A stretch of DNA of 52,054 nucleotides from an uncultured Solobacterium sp. (lineage in GTDB: Bacteria > Bacillota_I > Bacilli_A > Erysipelotrichales > Erysipelotrichaceae). Position 1 is the first letter of the stretch; each line of letters starts with the position of its first letter. This document shows positions 26,382 through 38,678 of the stretch, in pieces. The notes below the pieces were generated by a model, which saw only the letters and a program-made list of their open reading frames with translations, did not search any database and was not told where the DNA came from. Location of the stretch: assembly GCA_900552125.1 (NCBI GenBank), contig URYK01000019.1:1-52054 (forward strand). The letters run 5' to 3'. The position numbers and the translations under genes are program-made.

Positions 26382-27060
26382 ATCGATACCCCTTTCCCCA
26401 GACTGTTTTTATGTAACTCGGGTTTTGTGTGTCAACACTTAGTTTTTTTCTAAGATTTCGAACATGTACCATAATTGTATTATTTGCTGAGTACATGTAA
26501 GGAGATTCCCATATTGTTTCATATAATTCCTGATTAGAATATATTTTCTTTGGATGTTTTGCCAACAACAATAATATCTGGTATTCCATTTCCGTAAGAT
26601 TTACTATTTCTCCATTCTTTGTCACATAATTCTTAGTTGTATCTATATATAAATCATGTACTATTATCTTATCTTCTTTAGATTCTTCTTTTCCTTTATA
26701 TACAAAATATCTACGTAATAGTGCTTTTACTCGAGATAATAATTCATTATAGGAAAAAGGTTTTGCCAAATAATCATCCCCACCACTTAAAAAACCTTGT
26801 TCCTTATCCTGTTCCATCGATTTGGCAGTTAGAAATAAAATAGGCGCATTACTTACTTCACGAATTTTTCGACAAGCTTCATAGCCATCAAGCTTAGGCA
26901 TCATGACATCTAAAATGATTAAATCCATATCGATTGCTTTAGCAATTGCAGTTTCCCCATCTTCTGCTTCTTCTACAATAAAACCTTCATTTTCTAGTAA
27001 AACACGAATTACTTCACGGATCTCTACATTGTCATCTACAACTAATATCTTTCTTTCCAT
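26374..27060 (-). CDS. OmpR-family response regulator
   Basis: The 228-residue regulator has a receiver (ILVVDDNVEIR with the acidic pair, LIILDVMMPKLDG with the phosphoacceptor Asp, LFLTAK and YLAKPFSYNELLSRV) and a C-terminal winged helix (EIVNLTEMEYQILLLLAKHP, TIMVHVRNLRKKL, VWGKGYRF). I chose the ATG at 27060 because GGAGGT precedes it; the frame stays open 14 codons upstream without a ribosome site. Operon with the kinase. No target gene is evident next to it. Confidence 0.93.
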   Translation of the reverse strand: MERKILVVDDNVEIREVIRVLLENEGFIVEEAEDGETAIAKAIDMDLIILDVMMPKLDGYEACRKIREVSNAPILFLTAKSMEQDKEQGFLSGGDDYLAKPFSYNELLSRVKALLRRYFVYKGKEESKEDKIIVHDLYIDTTKNYVTKNGEIVNLTEMEYQILLLLAKHPKKIYSNQELYETIWESPYMYSANNTIMVHVRNLRKKLSVDTQNPSYIKTVWGKGYRFD

Positions 27061-27141
27061 AACCGACCTCCATGTATTTTCATTATATATCAAAAGCAGC
27101 ATAGAAACACTATATTTAAGATTTCTTTATAAATTTATACT

Positions 27142-27170
27142 AAAAAAAGAGGATATTATAAGAATCCTCC
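27142..27170 (-). terminator. terminator after ispE
   Basis: On the minus strand GAGGAT pairs with ATCCTC, followed by seven Ts, separating the housekeeping operon from the two-component genes. Confidence 0.75.
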
Positions 27171-27180
27171 TTCAGTTCAA

Positions 27181-28023
27181 CTATCCTTCTTTTATCTTTG
27201 TTTTACAAAGGAAATATAATTTGTTCTGTAGCTGATTTATCGCAGAATCTACTAATGATTCATCCTTTGTTAGGGCAAATACTGTACTTCCACTGCCACT
27301 CATTAATGAAACAGAGAATCCCATATTCTTTAACTGATCCTTAATTTCATTAATTTCTGGAACGATTTGAAATGCACTATATTCTAATGAGTTAGAAATA
27401 ACAGAAGATAATTTATCAAGATTTCCTTCTTTAAGTACCTCAATCACTTCGTCACAATCTGGATGATCACATTTATCAAAATCAAGCATTGAAAAAGCTT
27501 TTCCTGTAGGTACACCAAGTGATGGTTTTACTAATAGAACATAAAAATCAGTAGGCATAGAAAATGGTGTTATTTTCTCTCCTATACCTTTTACTAGTGC
27601 ACAAGTTTCCACGATACAGAAAGGCACATCAGCTCCAACTTGTTTTCCTAACTGAGACAATTCTTCAATTGTGATATTAATATGAAGCAGTTCTCTTATT
27701 CCCTTCATAACAGCTGCCGCATCAGCGCTTCCTCCAGCTAAGCCAGCTTGTGCAGGTATTTCTTTTTGTATATGAATTTTAAAATGTTCCTTTATATCAA
27801 ATGCTTTTCTCATCAGTTCTACAGCTTTTACAACTGTATTAGATGAATCCATAGGTAATGACTGGTCACTGCATGCATACTCATCATTATCAGATAATTC
27901 AATATGAATCGTATCATGCAACATCAATGGCACCATGATCATTTCTAATTCATGATAACCATCCTCTCTTTTACCTACTACATTAAGACATAGATTAATC
28001 TTTGCATGAGCCTTTACTTTCAT
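27181..28023 (-). CDS. ispE: 4-diphosphocytidyl-2-C-methyl-D-erythritol kinase
   Basis: IspE phosphorylates CDP-methylerythritol in the MEP isoprenoid pathway. The 280-residue GHMP kinase has AHAKINLCLNV at the N-terminus, the ATP loop PAQAGLAGGSADAAAV and LMSGSGSTVFAL near the C-terminus. The ATG at 28023 follows GAGGTG, so it overlaps the end of rsmA by 29 bp and is probably translationally coupled. The rsmA-ispE order resembles Bacillus, where a few small genes lie between. Confidence 0.94.
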   Translation of the reverse strand: MKVKAHAKINLCLNVVGKREDGYHELEMIMVPLMLHDTIHIELSDNDEYACSDQSLPMDSSNTVVKAVELMRKAFDIKEHFKIHIQKEIPAQAGLAGGSADAAAVMKGIRELLHINITIEELSQLGKQVGADVPFCIVETCALVKGIGEKITPFSMPTDFYVLLVKPSLGVPTGKAFSMLDFDKCDHPDCDEVIEVLKEGNLDKLSSVISNSLEYSAFQIVPEINEIKDQLKNMGFSVSLMSGSGSTVFALTKDESLVDSAINQLQNKLYFLCKTKIKEG

Positions 28024-28870
28024 GTATATGCACCTCATATAATCGTATAAATTCTTCTAATGTTACACTTTCTGCACGTCGTTTTACATCAATACCACTT
28101 AGTTCTAATTCCTTGCGTGCTAGATCTTTATCTTCACAATATTCACTATAATTATTTAATATCGTCTTTCTTCTTTGACGAAAACACGCTTTGACAAGTG
28201 GAAAGAAAATAGATTCATCAATAGTAGGATCTGTTTCTTTAAAACGGAACTGTAAGACTGCACTATCTACATTTGGTTTAGGTAAAAACACATTCTTCGG
28301 TACTTTCATTACAGGAATAACATCACATCGATATTGAGTAATAATACTTAGAGCATTATAATCCTTCGTATTTACTACTGCAGAGAATCGATCTGCCACC
28401 TCTTTCTGCATCATTACAGTTATGGCAGAAATATCTGCATTAGATTCAAAAATCTTAAATAGGATAGGAGTAGTAATATAGTATGGAAGATTAGCCGCAA
28501 TAACAACGTCATATCCTTCTTTTCTATAACAATCACACCATGCCTTTAAATCTATCTCTAAAAAATCCTGCATTACTAATTCGAAATTATCGTATTCCTG
28601 TAAAGTATCAGCTAAGACAGAAGGCAGACGTTCATCTATCTCAAAAGAAACGACCTTTTTAGCATATTCACATAAATATTGAGTTAATGCCCCAATTCCT
28701 GGTCCAATTTCAAATACTACACAATGATCAGATACAATAGCATGACGAGCTATTTTATCTACAATTCCAGATTCTACTAGAAAGTTTTGTCCATAGTTCT
28801 TTTTAGCAAACATTCCATGTGTTTCTAAAATTTCTTTGGTTCTAGATGGGGTTGCGATTGGTTTTTTCAT
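27995..28870 (-). CDS. rsmA: 16S rRNA (A1518/A1519-N6)-dimethyltransferase
   Basis: RsmA (KsgA) dimethylates two adjacent adenines in helix 45 of 16S rRNA late in 30S assembly. The 291-residue protein has QNFLVESGIVDKI, the SAM loop EIGPGIGALTQYL, the catalytic NLPY motif (VIAANLPYYITTPIL) and FLPKPNVDSAVL. The start at 28870 has AAAGGA upstream. It sits between a DUF2812 gene and ispE. Loss confers kasugamycin resistance in other species. Confidence 0.95.
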   Translation of the reverse strand: MKKPIATPSRTKEILETHGMFAKKNYGQNFLVESGIVDKIARHAIVSDHCVVFEIGPGIGALTQYLCEYAKKVVSFEIDERLPSVLADTLQEYDNFELVMQDFLEIDLKAWCDCYRKEGYDVVIAANLPYYITTPILFKIFESNADISAITVMMQKEVADRFSAVVNTKDYNALSIITQYRCDVIPVMKVPKNVFLPKPNVDSAVLQFRFKETDPTIDESIFFPLVKACFRQRRKTILNNYSEYCEDKDLARKELELSGIDVKRRAESVTLEEFIRLYEVHIHESKGSCKD

Positions 28871-28883
28871 ATACTAATCCTTT

Positions 28884-29474
28884 CTAAAACAGTTTATAAA
28901 AACTGGAAATAATTAATTCTAATAATAGATATACAAATCCGCTTACAATTAAAGCATAGCATATATTAAGAAGAATTCGTATCAGATTACTGTATTTACG
29001 AGTTGATTTTATATCAAACAATAAAGGAAGGCTAAATAATATTAATGTGGATAAATATAGCCATGGCTGTCGAATAGCCTCATTTTCTTCTCTAACACAA
29101 TACAATAAAGAAAACAAGTATAAAAGATTACAGCTCATCTTAAAAAATCTTCGTTTTGTATATAGCCTCATATCTAATAGTGGAAGCGGCTGGTTCAAAT
29201 TTTCATGATAAAAAATAACGCTCTGTCCATTTCTACATAAGACTTTCCAATTTTCTTCAAGAAAGATTGCTTCATCTACATCATATTTGACATCATAAAA
29301 ACATACTTTAACATGCTGTTTCTTTCCTTCCACAAAGCGAAAGTTCATAAGAGCACCTAACATGACATAACGAAATGATACTAATTCCCAGCCTTCTTGA
29401 AGAATGTCAGATAACCATGCCTCTAATTTTTCTTTTTTCTGAAGAGCATATGTTACTTTTATTAATTCACTCAT
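28884..29474 (-). CDS. DUF2812-like membrane protein
   Basis: The 196-residue protein has an N-terminal soluble part of ~110 residues that looks like DUF2812 (LEAWLSDILQEGWELVSFRY, a tryptophan/aromatic pattern, FVEGKKQHVKVCFY). Three or four hydrophobic helices follow (about residues 113-127, 140-155, 168-190). Its function is unknown. DUF2812 genes often sit beside PadR-type regulators, but none is here. It overlaps rnmV by 8 bp and precedes rsmA by 13 bp, so it is an insertion into the conserved rnmV-rsmA pair. Confidence 0.65.
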   Translation of the reverse strand: MSELIKVTYALQKKEKLEAWLSDILQEGWELVSFRYVMLGALMNFRFVEGKKQHVKVCFYDVKYDVDEAIFLEENWKVLCRNGQSVIFYHENLNQPLPLLDMRLYTKRRFFKMSCNLLYLFSLLYCVREENEAIRQPWLYLSTLILFSLPLLFDIKSTRKYSNLIRILLNICYALIVSGFVYLLLELIISSFYKLF

Positions 29475-30006
29475 GATAATTTTTCAGCAATTCCTCTACA
29501 TCCTGCTTTTTCAGCTGCAGCATGTTTAATCGTTTAAATAAAGTTTTAGCATTAGGTTTACCTAAATGCAGTTTATATCCTAAATATGCTCTTTTTTCTG
29601 CGCTATTATCTCGTCCATTTAAACCAAGCTCTAAAAAATCATCATAAGAAATGGTATCCTGAAGAGTTTCATCATATGTCATTAAATGTGATAGTGCTTC
29701 TATGATATCTTCACGTTTTGCGTGTTCAACACCAACTTTTTTCTTTGTCTTTGCTTTATTTTTCGCAATAAATGCATTTTTACAACCAGGCACTGCCTGA
29801 TTGATAGTGTTACGAATTTTTTCACCAGGATAATCAGGATCTGTGAAGATAATGACCCCTCTTGTTTTCTGTGCCAACGCAATCTGTCTAAGAATCTCTT
29901 TTCCTAGATGTGTGCCATGCGTTTCAATAGTATCACAGTCCAAATAGCTCTTTAATACATTCGTATCGTTTTTACCTTCTACAACAAGTATTTCTTTCAT
30001 CTTCAC
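29467..30006 (-). CDS. rnmV: ribonuclease M5
   Basis: RNase M5 is the Toprim enzyme that makes the final cuts of 5S rRNA precursors in low-GC Gram-positives. The 179-residue protein has the Toprim motifs ILVVEGKNDTNVL and IFTDPDYPGEKIR, then GVEHAKREDI. The start is GTG at 30006 or ATG two codons later; the AAAGG site favours the GTG. It is followed by the DUF2812 gene and rsmA. The rnmV-rsmA linkage is conserved in Firmicutes. Confidence 0.93.
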   Translation of the reverse strand: MKMKEILVVEGKNDTNVLKSYLDCDTIETHGTHLGKEILRQIALAQKTRGVIIFTDPDYPGEKIRNTINQAVPGCKNAFIAKNKAKTKKKVGVEHAKREDIIEALSHLMTYDETLQDTISYDDFLELGLNGRDNSAEKRAYLGYKLHLGKPNAKTLFKRLNMLQLKKQDVEELLKNYHE

Positions 30007-30099
30007 AAAACATCAGCCTTTCGCCTTTATTTTACCACAAGTTTTCATAATGCAAAAGAATAGAAAAAGAAGATAGTATTTCTATCCTCCGTTTCTACC

Positions 30100-30900
30100 T
30101 TATAACGCACAGCTTCTTGCCCCAGATTGTCCCCCATATCGAAGAATTTGCGCATTCGCCTGTGTTTGCTGTACCGGGATAATCGCATTTGAACTCTCAC
30201 TACCAATGTATAAATCCAAGTGACTTCCTTGAATTGCTCCTCCACGATCTAAGACAATCGCATAATATGGCTCATTAGGTGAGATTCCGCTACCACTTAA
30301 CCCATGATTACTGATTTTCAAAATCGAACAGAAAGGAATACTAGGATCTGCGGCTACTATGTAGTAATTCCCGTATTTAATCCCCTGTTGCCAAGAACCA
30401 TCGGGCATCAACACTCCCATTGATGTATCTAATTTGACACCAAAAGCTGTATTTCCACTGCCGCTTTCACCACCACATCCATAACAATCCACACCATAGG
30501 TTGTAATTCTAGGCTGGAAAGTTTCAGTTGTAGTTTCTTCCAATTCCTTTAAACGAGCTTTCTCTTCTTCAGCCTTTAACTGTTTCTCAAGTCGTTCTCT
30601 TTCTTGTTTAATTTTGGTTTTCATTTTTTTCGCATATGTATCCATATCCAGCTCTAATTTAATTCCTGTATCAACCTTAACTACCACACTTTCCTCTTTC
30701 TCAATAGGCATCATTTGTGTTAAGTCGCTAAGCATGTTAACTGGCTGAATCACAGTGCTTGTATATATGACATCATTTGATGTCCTAGTCTTGTTGCTAT
30801 CTGTATTCAAAGTACCTTGTAAAATAGTACTGCTTGAAGTACAGCCATATAAAACGAAAACACAGATGAATAAAGCGAATTTAATTCGTCTTACGTCCAT
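30100..30900 (-). CDS. 3D-domain (YabE/MltA-like) lipoprotein
   Basis: The 266-residue protein has a lipoprotein signal (lipobox VLYGC, Cys at about 20), a spacer, a charged coiled coil (about residues 86-125: KKMKTKIKQERERLEKQLKA) and a C-terminal 3D domain (YIVAADPSIPF, AIVLDRGGAIQG, HLDLYIG). The three aspartates name the family, which includes lytic transglycosylase-like resuscitation factors such as YabE. Unlike YabE there are no G5 or DUF348 domains. It lies upstream of rnmV as in Bacillus, with about 93 bp between. Predicted peptidoglycan hydrolysis at the cell surface. Confidence 0.85.
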   Translation of the reverse strand: MDVRRIKFALFICVFVLYGCTSSSTILQGTLNTDSNKTRTSNDVIYTSTVIQPVNMLSDLTQMMPIEKEESVVVKVDTGIKLELDMDTYAKKMKTKIKQERERLEKQLKAEEEKARLKELEETTTETFQPRITTYGVDCYGCGGESGSGNTAFGVKLDTSMGVLMPDGSWQQGIKYGNYYIVAADPSIPFCSILKISNHGLSGSGISPNEPYYAIVLDRGGAIQGSHLDLYIGSESSNAIIPVQQTQANAQILRYGGQSGARSCAL

Positions 30901-31291
30901 TTGTTCCTCCTTTTACAAAAAACAGGCTTAAGTCTATCATACTTTCTCACACTTGTCCAATAATTTGTGTTTTTAACATGTGTTCTTTCTTATTTTTAAC
31001 CATTTTATTTGTTTTATACATATGAATTTAAATGACTAATTCGCATAAAGCCTTTAAATATCGCATTTATAAATTTACTATTGTTTATCCAGTTATAAAA
31101 TCACTTGTGAAATATATTTTATTAATCACAAATTAACTCATTAATTTAATTTATCTGAAACCGCTATAAGTCCTTTGTTTATCGTATTTGTAATAGAATT
31201 TTAACTTTGTGAAGATTATATACAAAAACACTTAATATCTCATGAACCATATGAATTTAATCTATATATAAAAAGGTTAAAAAAGGTATAT
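30901..31291. other. AT-rich intergenic region upstream of the 3D-domain gene
   Basis: About 390 bp with no coding frame. A possible minus-strand promoter (TTATTG, 16 bp, TATGAT, with TATGAT around 30936-30941) precedes the 3D-domain gene. The rest is A/T-rich with only short repeats (for example two copies of AATCAC near 31107 and 31135). I see no stable fold comparable to the 7-kb block. Confidence 0.4.
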
Positions 31292-31333
31292 AAAAAGTAT
31301 CTATACGAGCCTCCAATTCCTTTGTATAGATAC
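31292..31333 (-). terminator. terminator of the Imm5-like/GNAT operon
   Basis: GTATCTATAC pairs with GTATAGATAC (10 bp); on the minus strand it is followed by five Ts. Confidence 0.8.
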
Positions 31334-31339
31334 GTCTAA

Positions 31340-31825
31340 TTAATTATTTTTTGCCAAAGATGTTAAAGTTTCTCCAGTAATACGATAAACTGTCCAATCT
31401 TTCATAGGTTCAGCACCTAATGATAGATAGAAGTCTATACTCGGCTGATTCCAATCTAAGCACCACCATTCTAATCTTCCACAGCCTCTTTCAACTGCAA
31501 TTTGAGCTAATTTTTGTAATATACATTTCCCATAACCTTTTCCTCTATACTCTTCCATAACATATAAATCTTCCAAATATATGCCGGAACGTCCTAAAAA
31601 TGTAGAAAAGTTATGAAAAAACAACGCGAATCCTATTTCCTTTTCATTTTCTAACGCAAAGATTACCTCTACTTTTTCTTTATCAAATAACCATTCTTCC
31701 AAAATTTCTTCTGTTGCCACAACTTCATTTTCTAGCTTTTCATAACGCGCTAAATCCTTAATAAATTTTAAAATTAATGATACATCTTCTCTAGATGCAT
31801 AACGATAACTTAAACCCTTTTGCAT
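31340..31825 (-). CDS. GNAT acetyltransferase, diamine/spermidine acetyltransferase-like
   Basis: The 161-residue protein has a full GNAT fold: motif A EEYRGKGYGKCILQKLAQIA (acetyl-CoA binding) and motif B LDWNQPSIDFYLSLGAEPM. Its N-terminal half (LIKFIKDLARYEKLENEV in outline, ATEEILEEWLF) resembles eukaryotic-type SSAT/thialysine acetyltransferases. The substrate could be polyamines or a small amine; this is inferred. It follows the Imm5-like gene by 10 bp in one transcript and ends in a strong terminator. Confidence 0.82.
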   Translation of the reverse strand: MQKGLSYRYASREDVSLILKFIKDLARYEKLENEVVATEEILEEWLFDKEKVEVIFALENEKEIGFALFFHNFSTFLGRSGIYLEDLYVMEEYRGKGYGKCILQKLAQIAVERGCGRLEWWCLDWNQPSIDFYLSLGAEPMKDWTVYRITGETLTSLAKNN

Positions 31826-31835
31826 ATAACTCTCC

Positions 31836-32360
31836 TTAACAATTCCATTTTACTTTAACTGGATTAGTTTCATTTTGTTTGGCATGTTGTTTTAGCGAAG
31901 ATAAAGCTTTCTGCCATTCTTTTTTAGCTGCCTTATCATATTCCGTTTGTGCCTTATCTAAATCAAATTCATCATATGCTACAGCTGCAGCTCCATAATA
32001 GATAAACCCCAATGCATTCGTAGGTGTCTGATAGATAGCACAGGCAGTTGATATAGCTCTTGCGGCTGCTTGCGCAATTGGGTCTTTTATAGTAGAAGAA
32101 TGCTGTCTTGTGTCCTTCAACAATGGCTTAACTGTTTTCCAATCTGTTTTTTCCTTAATAGTCTTTTCACAAACATCTATGACTTCTTCTATGATTTTCT
32201 CTGAGTTCTGATAATGTTTCTTATATATAGTTACATAGTTTTCTTTTACATATTCTATTCCCCATAAAGCTAGTGTTTCTTTACTTTGCGTTTCTATAAC
32301 ACTCATCATTTCTTGACATTCTTCCCAATCTATTTCCCCTAACATTTTTCTTAACTTCAT
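31836..32360 (-). CDS. putative Imm5-family immunity protein (orphan)
   Basis: This 174-residue helical protein has the alanine-rich core DPIAQAAARAISTACAIYQT followed by NALGFIYYGAAAVAYDEFDL, which I match to the Imm5 group of putative immunity proteins. Those are predicted to neutralise polymorphic toxins. No toxin, secretion gene or repeat lies next to it; its partner is a GNAT gene 10 bp downstream. The family name is from memory of the motif. It may serve as stand-alone protection or have been re-used. Confidence 0.6.
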   Translation of the reverse strand: MKLRKMLGEIDWEECQEMMSVIETQSKETLALWGIEYVKENYVTIYKKHYQNSEKIIEEVIDVCEKTIKEKTDWKTVKPLLKDTRQHSSTIKDPIAQAAARAISTACAIYQTPTNALGFIYYGAAAVAYDEFDLDKAQTEYDKAAKKEWQKALSSLKQHAKQNETNPVKVKWNC

Positions 32361-32479
32361 GATTACCTACCTCCTATTTTTATTATACATAATACTTCAG
32401 TAAAATACAGATTACATTTCTCAAAACAAGAAGATATTATATAAACTAAAAAAAGATGAATAGAAATCCACCTTTTCGT

Positions 32480-35835
<3,356 letters not shown>

Positions 35836-35843
35836 TCATTTTT

Positions 35844-36677
35844 TTACATAGATGTAATGCGATGAATATGAATCATAAGATACATAATTTCATCATTTGT
35901 CATCTGCAGATGATATTCTTTTCTAAGATACTCATACACTTTTAAAACACAGGCATATTCGTTTTTATATTGATTTTTAATCATTAGGAAGAAGCTATCT
36001 TCTTTTTCTTCAATTTCAACATTTGAAAAAACACGTTTCACAAAGAATTTTAAATGAGTTAAAAAACGATCATAATGAATAGAAGTCTCATCTAATTCAA
36101 TGTTGAAGTGATACTTAATAATATTTAATGTATTCTGTATTACTTTCATCATCTCTTTTGTCTGATCCATACCTATTGAATCAAAAGAAGCATTCACAAC
36201 ATGCAACGCAATAAAACCAGCTTCTGCATCTGGTAAACGAATACCAGCATTTGTTTCAATAATATCCAAAGCTTCCATTCCAATTTGAAATTCATGTAGA
36301 TAAAAACGTTTAATTTCAGATAAAAGAGCATTTTGAATATTGATACCATTGTTAAATCGCTCAATTGCGAAAGCAATATGATCACATAGAGTTAAATAAA
36401 TAGTATCACTTAATTCTTTTCCTAATGAAGCTTTCGCATAATCAACAATTTCATTTGTAATCTGAATGCAAGAAAGTGGAACTCTTGAAAGTATTTCTTC
36501 AAATTGATCATTTTGTTTATCATCTAGCATGGTATAAACTTTTTCTATTTTCGATTCATCAATCGAATCTCCTACTTGTTTCTTAAAACCGAGTCCACAT
36601 CCCATGACTAATATTTCCTGTTGTTTATTATTACGAGAACGTACAAGATTATTATTTATTACTTTTTCTACTACCAA
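35844..36677 (-). CDS. licT: transcriptional antiterminator LicT/BglG family
   Basis: LicT binds RAT RNA and prevents termination when beta-glucosides are present. The 277-residue protein equals LicT length and has the RNA-binding CAT domain (VVEKVINNNLVRS, ILVMGCGLGF) and two PRD domains whose regulated histidines appear in LCDHIAFAIERF, FIALHVVNA, THLKFFVK and MIHIHRI. I start at the TTG at 36677, seven bases after AGGAGG. The frame is open another 40 codons upstream across the RAT and terminator, which is not coding. A RAT/terminator precedes the gene, so it autoregulates the operon. Confidence 0.92.
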   Translation of the reverse strand: MVVEKVINNNLVRSRNNKQQEILVMGCGLGFKKQVGDSIDESKIEKVYTMLDDKQNDQFEEILSRVPLSCIQITNEIVDYAKASLGKELSDTIYLTLCDHIAFAIERFNNGINIQNALLSEIKRFYLHEFQIGMEALDIIETNAGIRLPDAEAGFIALHVVNASFDSIGMDQTKEMMKVIQNTLNIIKYHFNIELDETSIHYDRFLTHLKFFVKRVFSNVEIEEKEDSFFLMIKNQYKNEYACVLKVYEYLRKEYHLQMTNDEIMYLMIHIHRITSM

Positions 36678-36704
36678 TCTGCATCCTCCTTTCTCGAACC
36701 AGTA

Positions 36705-36765
36705 CAAAAAAAGACTATACCGGTTCACATCACGTAAAAAAGACGTATGTGTACAATCGGTATAG
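36705..36765 (-). terminator. LicT-controlled conditional terminator
   Basis: On the minus strand CGGTATAG's partner arms (CTATACCG at 36722-36715 and CGGTATAG at 36765-36758) form the stem, followed by seven Ts (36712-36706). The upstream arm overlaps the 3' end of the RAT, so RAT folding and terminator folding are mutually exclusive. Confidence 0.9.
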
Positions 36766-36787
36766 CCTGCATTACCAGTAACAATCC
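36759..36787 (-). promoter_or_regulatory. RAT ribonucleic antiterminator site
   Basis: The minus strand reads GGATTGTTACTGGTAATGCA then GGCTATACC, matching the 29-nt RAT consensus of LicT/SacY/BglG targets. It precedes licT and overlaps its terminator. Confidence 0.93.
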
Positions 36788-36801
36788 TTTTATACACGAA
36801 G

Positions 36802-36831
36802 AATATATCACAAGCGCTTTCACTTTGTCAA
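36802..36831 (-). promoter_or_regulatory. bgl operon promoter with cre-like site
   Basis: On the minus strand TTGACA (36831-36826), 18 bp, TATATT (36807-36802). The spacer holds TGAAAGCGCTTGTG, one mismatch from a CcpA cre consensus, so glucose repression by occlusion is likely. Confidence 0.75.
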
Positions 36832-36899
36832 TTAATTTGTTTCAACTTTAGTAACTACTATCATAAAAACGCTCAGATTCACAAATTCTTACTACAAAT

Positions 36900-38489
36900 T
36901 TATTCCTCTATTCCATATTCCTTCGCAAGATAGTCATCATAGCTCATACGACGATCTATAATGCCGTCATCTGTTATTTCTATGATGCGGTTGGCAATCG
37001 TCTGAATAAACTGATGGTCGTGGCTCACAAAGATTAATTCTCCGGGATATTTAATCAATGCATTATTTAATGTCTGGATGGATTCTAAATCTAAATGATT
37101 GATTGGATCATCCATCAATAATAGATTCCCTGCTTCTAACATTGTCTTTGACAACATACAGCGAGCTTTTTCACCACCAGATAGAACATTTACTGGTTTT
37201 AATGGTTCTTCGCCACTAAACAGCATCCTTCCCAAGAAACCACGAATAAATGCCATATCATCAATGTCTGTATACTGACTCAGCCAATCACAAATACTTT
37301 GTGTACCTTCAAAATATGAGCTATTGTCATCTGGTATATAAGATACTTTAATTGTTTGTCCTAATTGAATGCTTCCTTTATCCGGCTGAAGTTCATTCGC
37401 AATCAGTTTCAGCAACAAGGTAGTTTTTAGCGGATCACCAATTAGTGCTACTTTATCACCTTTCATTAAATTAAAGGAAACATTAGTTAGCTTACAGTCA
37501 TCTACCTGTTTTTCTACATCTTCAATATATAATATAGAACGACCACTTTCTCTTTCTGGTTTAAATTCAATAAATGGATATTTTCTTGTGGATGGCTGTA
37601 AATCATCTAATGTGATTTTATCTAAAATCTTCTTTCTAGATGTTGCCTGTTTTGACTTTGATGCATTGGCAGAGAAACGAGCAATAAATTCTTCCAATTC
37701 CTTAATTTTCTCTTCTTTTTTACGATTTGCGTCTTTTAACTGACGTGTAATCAATTGACTAGACTCATACCAGAAGTCATAATTTCCCGCAAATAGTTTT
37801 ATTTTCCCATAATCTACATCTGCGATATGTGTACATACTTTATTTAAAAAGTGGCGGTCATGACTAACTACAATTACCGTATTTTCATAATTCATAAGGA
37901 AATGTTCCAGCCATGCACATGCTTTAATATCTAAATGGTTCGTAGGCTCATCTAGTAAAAGCGTGTTTGGTTTCCCAAATAAAGCCTGCGCTAACAGTAC
38001 TTTGACTTTATCACTACCTGCAAGATCTTTCATATATACATCATGCAGTTCTTGTGTTATACCTAAACCATTTAATAAAGTGGCGGCATTACTTTCCGCA
38101 TTCCAACCATCCATTTCCGCAAATGCTGCTTCTAGCTCTCCTGCACGTATACCATCTTCTTCACTAAAATCTTCTTTACAATAGATTTCATCTTTTTCTT
38201 TTTTTATTTCATATAATTTAGTATTTCCCATTAAAACAGTTTCTAATACTGTATAATCATCAAACTGGAAATGATCCTGTTTTAGCGTAAATACTGTTTC
38301 ATTGGGTTTCATAATAACCGAACCTGTATCAGGCTGTAGCTCACCGCTTAATACTTTTAAAAAGGTTGATTTTCCTGCACCATTTGCACCAATCAAACCA
38401 TAACAGTTTCCATCAGTGAATTTTAAGTTTACATTATCATATAGTGTTCTCGAACCAAATCGTACACTGACATTCTGTGTTTCAATCAT
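36900..38489 (-). CDS. ABC-F ATPase, YkpA/YbiT subgroup
   Basis: The 529-residue soluble protein has two nucleotide-binding domains and no membrane span. The first has Walker A GANGAGKSTFLK and LLLDEPTNHLD but a changed signature (LAGSDKVKV). The second has a degenerate Walker A (GDPLKTTLLLK) and DDPINHLD, with a normal LSGGEKARCML. The linker KKEEKIKELEEFIARFSANA fits ABC-F. The changed motifs are, from memory, typical of the YkpA/YbiT subgroup. ABC-F proteins act on ribosomes or ribosome rescue; a resistance role here is unproved. Stands alone downstream of licT's promoter region. Confidence 0.85.
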   Translation of the reverse strand: MIETQNVSVRFGSRTLYDNVNLKFTDGNCYGLIGANGAGKSTFLKVLSGELQPDTGSVIMKPNETVFTLKQDHFQFDDYTVLETVLMGNTKLYEIKKEKDEIYCKEDFSEEDGIRAGELEAAFAEMDGWNAESNAATLLNGLGITQELHDVYMKDLAGSDKVKVLLAQALFGKPNTLLLDEPTNHLDIKACAWLEHFLMNYENTVIVVSHDRHFLNKVCTHIADVDYGKIKLFAGNYDFWYESSQLITRQLKDANRKKEEKIKELEEFIARFSANASKSKQATSRKKILDKITLDDLQPSTRKYPFIEFKPERESGRSILYIEDVEKQVDDCKLTNVSFNLMKGDKVALIGDPLKTTLLLKLIANELQPDKGSIQLGQTIKVSYIPDDNSSYFEGTQSICDWLSQYTDIDDMAFIRGFLGRMLFSGEEPLKPVNVLSGGEKARCMLSKTMLEAGNLLLMDDPINHLDLESIQTLNNALIKYPGELIFVSHDHQFIQTIANRIIEITDDGIIDRRMSYDDYLAKEYGIEE

Positions 38490-38598
38490 TTATATCTACC
38501 TCCACGCACAATTATGCATTATATCATAGAAAACTAGAAAGTGTATGAAATCTCATAAAATACAATAAGTTCACATAATTAATTATTGCTTTTTGCAC

Positions 38599-38644
38599 AA
38601 AAAAAGACCAATGAATCTAGCTTATTCACACTTCATTGATCTTT
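38599..38644 (-). terminator. terminator of the GH112/ABC operon
   Basis: AAAGA.CAATGAA pairs with TTCATTG.TCTTT; on the minus strand seven Ts follow. Confidence 0.75.
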
Positions 38645-38678
38645 ATGTTAAATTACCATTTTTTCATTATTCGAAAAT

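Noticed and set aside
36678..36797. N-terminal extension of LicT
   Set aside because: The open frame crosses the RAT and terminator. The TTG at 36677 has the ribosome site and restores LicT length.
36900..38489. Damaged ABC-F gene because of degenerate Walker/signature motifs
   Set aside because: The same changes occur in the YkpA/YbiT subgroup as I recall it, so they are family traits and not decay.
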